The translations under genes were made by a program, and so were the position numbers. From Ensifer sp. MPMI2T (lineage in GTDB: Bacteria > Pseudomonadota > Alphaproteobacteria > Rhizobiales > Rhizobiaceae), in contig NZ_SRXN01000015.1 in NCBI RefSeq assembly GCF_004827385.1, positions 106,289-170,288 of the forward strand: a DNA stretch of 64,000 nucleotides, given 5' to 3'. Each line of letters begins with the position of its first letter. Positions within the stretch are counted from its first letter, which is position 1. Under the pieces are notes generated by a model. The model worked only from the letters and a program-made list of their open reading frames with translations, made no database searches and was not told the origin of the DNA. Positions 60,109-64,000 of this stretch are shown here, piece by piece.

Positions 60109-61380
60109 ATGCAACCTATCAGAATTTCGGGGACGTTCGACGTCTCCAAAAAGCTTTCCTGTTTCGCCCGCGTCGCGCTAATCGCGGTTATTGCCGCTTC
60201 AGGAGCGACTGCGGCACAAGCCGACGAATATCGACTTGGCGTGATGGACAAGCTTCGCGTCCGCGTTGCCGAGTGGCAGACGGCCCAGGGCGCCGTGCGC
60301 GACTGGTCAGCCGTCAGCGGCGAGTACACGATCGGCGCCTCGGGCAATATCTCGCTGCCTTTTGTCGGCGACCTGCCTGCCTCGGGCAAGACGACGACGG
60401 AAGTCGCGGCCGAGATCGGCATCCAGATGCAGAAGCTTTTTGGTCTGCGTGACAGGCCTTCGGCGTCTGTCGAAATGGCGCAATACCGTCCCGTCTACCT
60501 TACCGGCGAAGTGGAGACCCCTGGCGAGTATCCCTACGTGCCGAAGATGACCGTGCTCAAGGCCATCAGCCTCGGCGGCGGATTGCGCCGGGCCGAGAAC
60601 GGCGGGCGCTTTGTCCGGGACTACATCACGGCGAGCGGCGAATCCGCCGTGCAGGTCGCGGAGCGCAACAGGCTGCTCATCCGCCGCGCCCGGCTCCAAG
60701 CTGAGATCGGCAAGCGCAACAAGATCGAATTGCCCAGCGAACTCAAGAACATCGAGGGGATTGAAAAGCTGCTCGCCAATGAGACGGCTTTGATGGAGTC
60801 GCGCGACAAGCGACAGGAGCGTCAACTGGATGCTCTAGCCGATCTTAAATCGCTTCTTCAAAGCGAGATCGAGTCGCTCGGGAAAAAATCAGAGACGCAG
60901 GCCCGCCAGCTTGAACTCGTCATGGAAGATCGCGAGAAGGTCGACAGCCTCGCTGAAAAGGGACTGGCGCTGAGCCAGCGCAAGCTCGCCCTCGAACAAA
61001 GGGTTGCGGATGTGCAGTCGTCGCTTCTCGACATCGACACCAATTCGCTCAAGGCAAAGCAGGATTACAACAAGGCGACGCAGGACGAGACCAATCTCCG
61101 CAACGATTGGGACGAGCAACTCGCCCAGGAACTGCAAAATACCGAGGCTGAACTCGACACGCTTACGCTGAAGGCCGGCACCAGTCGCGACCTGATGGCC
61201 GAGGCTCTGCTGCAATCGGCCGAAGCGGCGCGAATGGAAGAGCAGGAATCCGAGGCGAACATCACCTACTCGATCATTCGTGAAAAGGATGGCAAGCCGA
61301 CGGAGATCGCGGCAAACGAGAACACCGAGGTGCTGCCCGGAGACGTCATCAAGGTAAGCGCTGCGCTAGCGATGCGGTGA
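60109..61380 (+). CDS. exoF: Polysaccharide export/initiation protein ExoF
   Basis: A 423-residue periplasmic or outer-membrane protein. The signal peptide is about residues 1-38 (ends AAQADEY). A polysaccharide-export domain follows (DKLRVRVAEWQ, GEYTIGASGNISLPFVGDLP), then an SLBB-like part (VYLTGEVETPGEYPY) and long coiled coils at about 190-390. It has no lipoprotein Cys. It is needed with ExoY to start the unit and likely for export. It overlaps or touches exoQ. Confidence 0.95.
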   Translation: MQPIRISGTFDVSKKLSCFARVALIAVIAASGATAAQADEYRLGVMDKLRVRVAEWQTAQGAVRDWSAVSGEYTIGASGNISLPFVGDLPASGKTTTEVAAEIGIQMQKLFGLRDRPSASVEMAQYRPVYLTGEVETPGEYPYVPKMTVLKAISLGGGLRRAENGGRFVRDYITASGESAVQVAERNRLLIRRARLQAEIGKRNKIELPSELKNIEGIEKLLANETALMESRDKRQERQLDALADLKSLLQSEIESLGKKSETQARQLELVMEDREKVDSLAEKGLALSQRKLALEQRVADVQSSLLDIDTNSLKAKQDYNKATQDETNLRNDWDEQLAQELQNTEAELDTLTLKAGTSRDLMAEALLQSAEAARMEEQESEANITYSIIREKDGKPTEIAANENTEVLPGDVIKVSAALAMR

Positions 61381-61388
61381 GTTCCAGC

Positions 61389-62669
61389 ATGCGTATTTCG
61401 AAGGCGAGCCTCGTCAGTCCCGGGACGAATCAGCTTTACGGCACTTTCGCCGTGGCGCTGTCGTTGTTCGTCTTTGCCTATTCGCCGCGCTTCGGACAGG
61501 TTTCGATCCTGTTCTATTACGCTCTTTGGCTGCCTCTGGTCCTCGTCGACTACCGCAAGGTCCTGGGCAACTACGGTAAGTATCTCTGGATCCTCGCCTT
61601 CACTGTCTTTGCCTGCCTTTCGTTTTTCTGGTCGGCGGCGCCCGGGATGACGATGCGCACCGGGGTGCAATATCTCAGCCACGTCGTCTGCGCGCTGATC
61701 GCTATGCGGACGATCGATATCCCTACTCTGACGCGCGGAGGGATCGCCGGCGTCGCGGTTGTCCTTCTCTTTTCGCTGCTTTTCGGCGTGTACCACTATG
61801 ATCCGTTGGACGGTACGTTCAGTTTTGTCGGTGCCTTCTCATCGAAGAACCAGTTGGGCTTCTACGCTTCGCTAGGCATCTATTTCGCCTTCGTTGCCGT
61901 TTTCACCCTTGGCGAGCGCGGCGTCTGGATGGCTGCGGCGGGCGTCTCCGGATTGATCTCTGCCTACTCGCTGCTGGCTTCACAGTCAGCGACCTCGGTC
62001 CTGACGACCGCGGCGATCATCGGCCTCTCGCTCGGAATGCGGGTGATATCCGCCCTGCGGCCATCGAACCGCAAGGGCCTCTTCCTCGCCGCGGCAATGT
62101 TCAGCGTCATCGCCGCTGTTGCGATCGCCTATAGCGGCGGTATCGACGTGGTACTGGGCGCCTTCGGCAAGAATTCGACCCTCACCGGCCGCACCTATCT
62201 ATGGCAGCAGGGCATCGAGGCAGCAATGGCGTCCCCGATCGTTGGGCTCGGCTACCAGGCCTATTGGATCCAGGGATTTTCGGAGGCGGAGCGACTTTGG
62301 GAAGAGTTTTACATCACGGCGCGCACCGGTTTCCATTTTCATAACACCTATATCGAGGCAATCGTGGAAACGGGGGCGATCGGCCTTCTGTTGCTGACCA
62401 TGGTATTGGTCACGACGGTCTTTGGTCACCTGAAGCGGTTGCTTTCGGAAGAACGCGATCCGGATTCGATGGTTCTCTTCGGAATTGCAATACTGCTTCT
62501 CATCCGATCTTTCGTCGAAGTCGACATTCTTAACCCGTATCACGTCGGTTCGTTCTTGCTGTATTTTGCGGCGGGCAAACTGACGATCAAGCGCACGCGA
62601 CCGACCATGAACTGGCTCTGGCCGGAAGACGGGCGTTCTACAGCCTACAGAGTTCGTTTCAGCGCGTAG
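61389..62669 (+). CDS. exoQ: Succinoglycan polymerase ExoQ (Wzy-like)
   Basis: A 426-residue membrane protein of the O-antigen ligase/polymerase family with about 10-12 spans and a large periplasmic loop containing STLTGRTYLWQQGIEAA, FHFHNTYIEAIVETG. ExoQ makes high-molecular-weight polymer. A GTG at 61377 overlaps the exoF stop; the ATG at 61389 has a better Shine-Dalgarno-like GGTGAG ahead. Confidence 0.94.
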   Translation: MRISKASLVSPGTNQLYGTFAVALSLFVFAYSPRFGQVSILFYYALWLPLVLVDYRKVLGNYGKYLWILAFTVFACLSFFWSAAPGMTMRTGVQYLSHVVCALIAMRTIDIPTLTRGGIAGVAVVLLFSLLFGVYHYDPLDGTFSFVGAFSSKNQLGFYASLGIYFAFVAVFTLGERGVWMAAAGVSGLISAYSLLASQSATSVLTTAAIIGLSLGMRVISALRPSNRKGLFLAAAMFSVIAAVAIAYSGGIDVVLGAFGKNSTLTGRTYLWQQGIEAAMASPIVGLGYQAYWIQGFSEAERLWEEFYITARTGFHFHNTYIEAIVETGAIGLLLLTMVLVTTVFGHLKRLLSEERDPDSMVLFGIAILLLIRSFVEVDILNPYHVGSFLLYFAAGKLTIKRTRPTMNWLWPEDGRSTAYRVRFSA

Positions 62670-62693
62670 TACTTGCGTCGTGGGGGCGCTTGA

Positions 62694-63689
62694 ATGAAAA
62701 CGATCCACGGGATTCAATACCTGCGCGCTGCGGCAGCGCTGGCGGTGGTGATATTCCATGCCGCAGAAAAGACCGGACATCATTTTGCGATCGGCGCGGC
62801 CGGCGTTGACGTCTTCTTCGTCATCAGCGGCTTCATCATGTGGGTGATCAGCGATCGCCGGCCCGTCACGCCGGTGCGGTTCATGGTCGATCGCACCCGC
62901 CGCATCGTGCCCATCTATTGGCTGGCGACCATGGTCATGGTCGCCGGAGGGATCGCGGGGCTCTTCCCGAACATGGTCCTATCAGCCGAGCATGCGCTCG
63001 CGTCGCTGTTCTTCATGCCAATGCGCTCTCCGAGCAGCGGCGAGATATGGCCTGTCCTGGTGCTGGGCTGGACGCTCAATTTCGAGATGCTCTTTTACGC
63101 TGTGTTCGCGGTCTCGCTGTTGCTGCCGAGAAACTGGCGCCTGCCTTCGATCGCCGCTCTGTTCCTGCTCCTAGTCCTGGCCGGATCGGTAACCAGCTTC
63201 GACAATGCTTTGATGCGGACGTACACGCGGCCCGTCATTCTTGAGTTCGTGGCAGGCATGGTGATCGGCGAGTTGTGGCTGAAGGGCAGGGTGCCACCGC
63301 ATGTGGCCGGCGTGACGCTGATCGCTTGCTCGTTCGGCGGCTTCGCGCTTATCGGCCTTCTCCGCCTGCCATTCGACGAATTCACCATCGGTCCGCTTGC
63401 GGTGATGCTCGTCGTCGGCGTCCTCTCGGTCGAGGCTCGCGGACATATCCGTTCGCTGCCGTTGCCGAACCTTCTCGGCGATGCTTCCTACTCGGTCTAC
63501 ATCTGGCACACCTTCGCGATTTCGGTGGTCGCCAAGGCCGCTTCGATGGCGGGGATCGATGCCTGGATAGCGATGGCTATTTCGGTGCTTTCCGGCACGG
63601 CGATCGGCATTGCTGGCTATGCGATGCTGGAGCGTCCGTTGCTTTATCGAAAGCGCATGCAACAGGCGGCCCAGAGCCTGGCTGGCTAG
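62694..63689 (+). CDS. exoZ: Acetyltransferase ExoZ
   Basis: A 331-residue Acyltransferase_3 membrane protein with about ten spans. The start IQYLRAAAALAVVIFHAAEK, including the catalytic His, and VDVFFVISGFIMW are typical. It O-acetylates the repeating unit. Unlike exoH in this window it is full length. It starts 24 bp after exoQ and converges on exoB with a RIME element between. Confidence 0.93.
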   Translation: MKTIHGIQYLRAAAALAVVIFHAAEKTGHHFAIGAAGVDVFFVISGFIMWVISDRRPVTPVRFMVDRTRRIVPIYWLATMVMVAGGIAGLFPNMVLSAEHALASLFFMPMRSPSSGEIWPVLVLGWTLNFEMLFYAVFAVSLLLPRNWRLPSIAALFLLLVLAGSVTSFDNALMRTYTRPVILEFVAGMVIGELWLKGRVPPHVAGVTLIACSFGGFALIGLLRLPFDEFTIGPLAVMLVVGVLSVEARGHIRSLPLPNLLGDASYSVYIWHTFAISVVAKAASMAGIDAWIAMAISVLSGTAIGIAGYAMLERPLLYRKRMQQAAQSLAG

Positions 63690-63782
63690 GCAAGAACTGG
63701 AGCACTCGCCTGAGTTGCCGCGGCAGCCCAGGGCGCGTTGTCCACCTATTTAAGGCGAGGCTGTTCCTTGGAGAGACACACG

Positions 63783-63837
63783 TCTACAGCGCCGCGCGTC
63801 TTTCACACGCACGGCGCTGTAGCGCTTTTGAATTGTT
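63783..63837. repeat. RIME1-like fragment at the exo locus right border
   Basis: CTACAGCGCCGCGCGTC and CACGCACGGCGCTGTAG form a palindrome, followed by CGCTTTTGAATTG. It matches the first half of the element at 8478-8582 and lies 19 bp before the exoB stop. Confidence 0.68.
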
Positions 63838-63855
63838 TTCGCAGAATCGCGGAAA

Positions 63856-64000
63856 TCAGACGCCTTGATTTCTGCGCGAATGCCAATTCCAGGCGGATTC
63901 CGTGATCGCCGCCAGGTCGTATTGCGGCTCCCAGCCGAGCACCGCGCGTGCCTTGTCGTTGTTGGCGACCAGCGTGGTCGAGTCGCCTTCGCGCCGCTCG
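63856..64000 (-). CDS. exoB: UDP-glucose 4-epimerase, C-terminal end only
   Basis: The last 48 codons of a GalE/ExoB epimerase run in from the right edge: RREGDSTTLVANNDKAR, VLGWEPQYDLAAITESAWNW and HSRRNQGV. It makes UDP-galactose, the first sugar of the unit. Its position after exoZ on the opposite strand is as in S. meliloti. The start lies outside the window. Confidence 0.93.
   Translation of the reverse strand, partial: ERREGDSTTLVANNDKARAVLGWEPQYDLAAITESAWNWHSRRNQGV

Noticed and set aside
8478..63837. RIME palindromes as a possible CRISPR array
   Set aside because: Copies are far apart, single, variable in length and intergenic; there are no regular spacers and no cas genes.
1..64000. 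tRNA, rRNA, insertion sequences, integrases or phage genes
   Set aside because: I found no cloverleaf, rRNA, transposase or integrase signature in either strand.

Overview
The window looks like a Sinorhizobium/Ensifer-type rhizobial replicon, probably a chromid or megaplasmid like pSymB of S. meliloti. The evidence is the high-GC coding style, seven copies or fragments of the RIME-type palindromic repeat found in rhizobia, and a right-hand third holding a collinear succinoglycan (exo) locus flanked by thiD.

Region 1 (1-34 kb) is a large accessory island for catabolism of an aromatic or aromatic-dicarboxylate compound. It carries a three-component Rieske oxygenase (oxygenase 9988-11274, Rieske ferredoxin 9453-9770, plant-type ferredoxin/flavin reductase 12793-13797), an FAD aromatic hydroxylase, three paralogues of the 4,5-dihydroxyphthalate decarboxylase-like family, two class II aldolase-fold proteins, and amidohydrolases. 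One amidohydrolase closely matches the 4-oxalomesaconate hydratase LigJ, and an RraA-fold protein fits the CHA aldolase LigK/GalC. Together these point to the lower protocatechuate/gallate 4,5-cleavage route to pyruvate and oxaloacetate. A tripartite tricarboxylate-type transporter (tctA, tctB and two tandem tctC) and a two-gene CHR-type transporter supply uptake or efflux. Regulators are two IclR and several LysR proteins, and a shared GTTCC-N7-GGAAC palindrome is a likely IclR-type operator.

The most unusual feature of the island is a duplicated two-gene module. A double-cupin protein is followed directly by a homologue of EutA, the ATPase that reactivates B12-dependent ethanolamine ammonia-lyase. 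It occurs at 7267-4509 (minus) and 31231-34011 (plus), no ethanolamine ammonia-lyase gene is present, and both modules have a near-identical 20-bp motif upstream.

Region 2 (34-43.4 kb) holds a LysR gene, a TTG-start phosphoglycerate mutase (gpmI), and an amino-sugar operon: a GntR regulator, a fused NanE-NanK, and a sugar ABC binding protein with two permeases but no ATPase. An HbpS/GlcG-like protein and an acyl-CoA thioesterase follow. Region 3 (43.6-45.9 kb) contains a TPP riboswitch ahead of thiD and two small genes of unknown function.

Region 4 (45.9-64 kb) is the exo locus in the order exoP-N-O-M-A-L-K-(H)-I-[gap]-U-X on the minus strand, exoY-F-Q-Z on the plus strand and the end of exoB on the minus strand. 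Compared with the canonical S. meliloti order, exoH is reduced to its two ends (125 codons, joined in frame) and exoT, exoW and exoV are absent. The place where they would lie is a roughly 0.7-kb stretch with a 24-codon membrane peptide, a terminator and a RIME fragment. The predicted product would lack succinyl, the seventh sugar and pyruvyl additions, or export may depend on another flippase.
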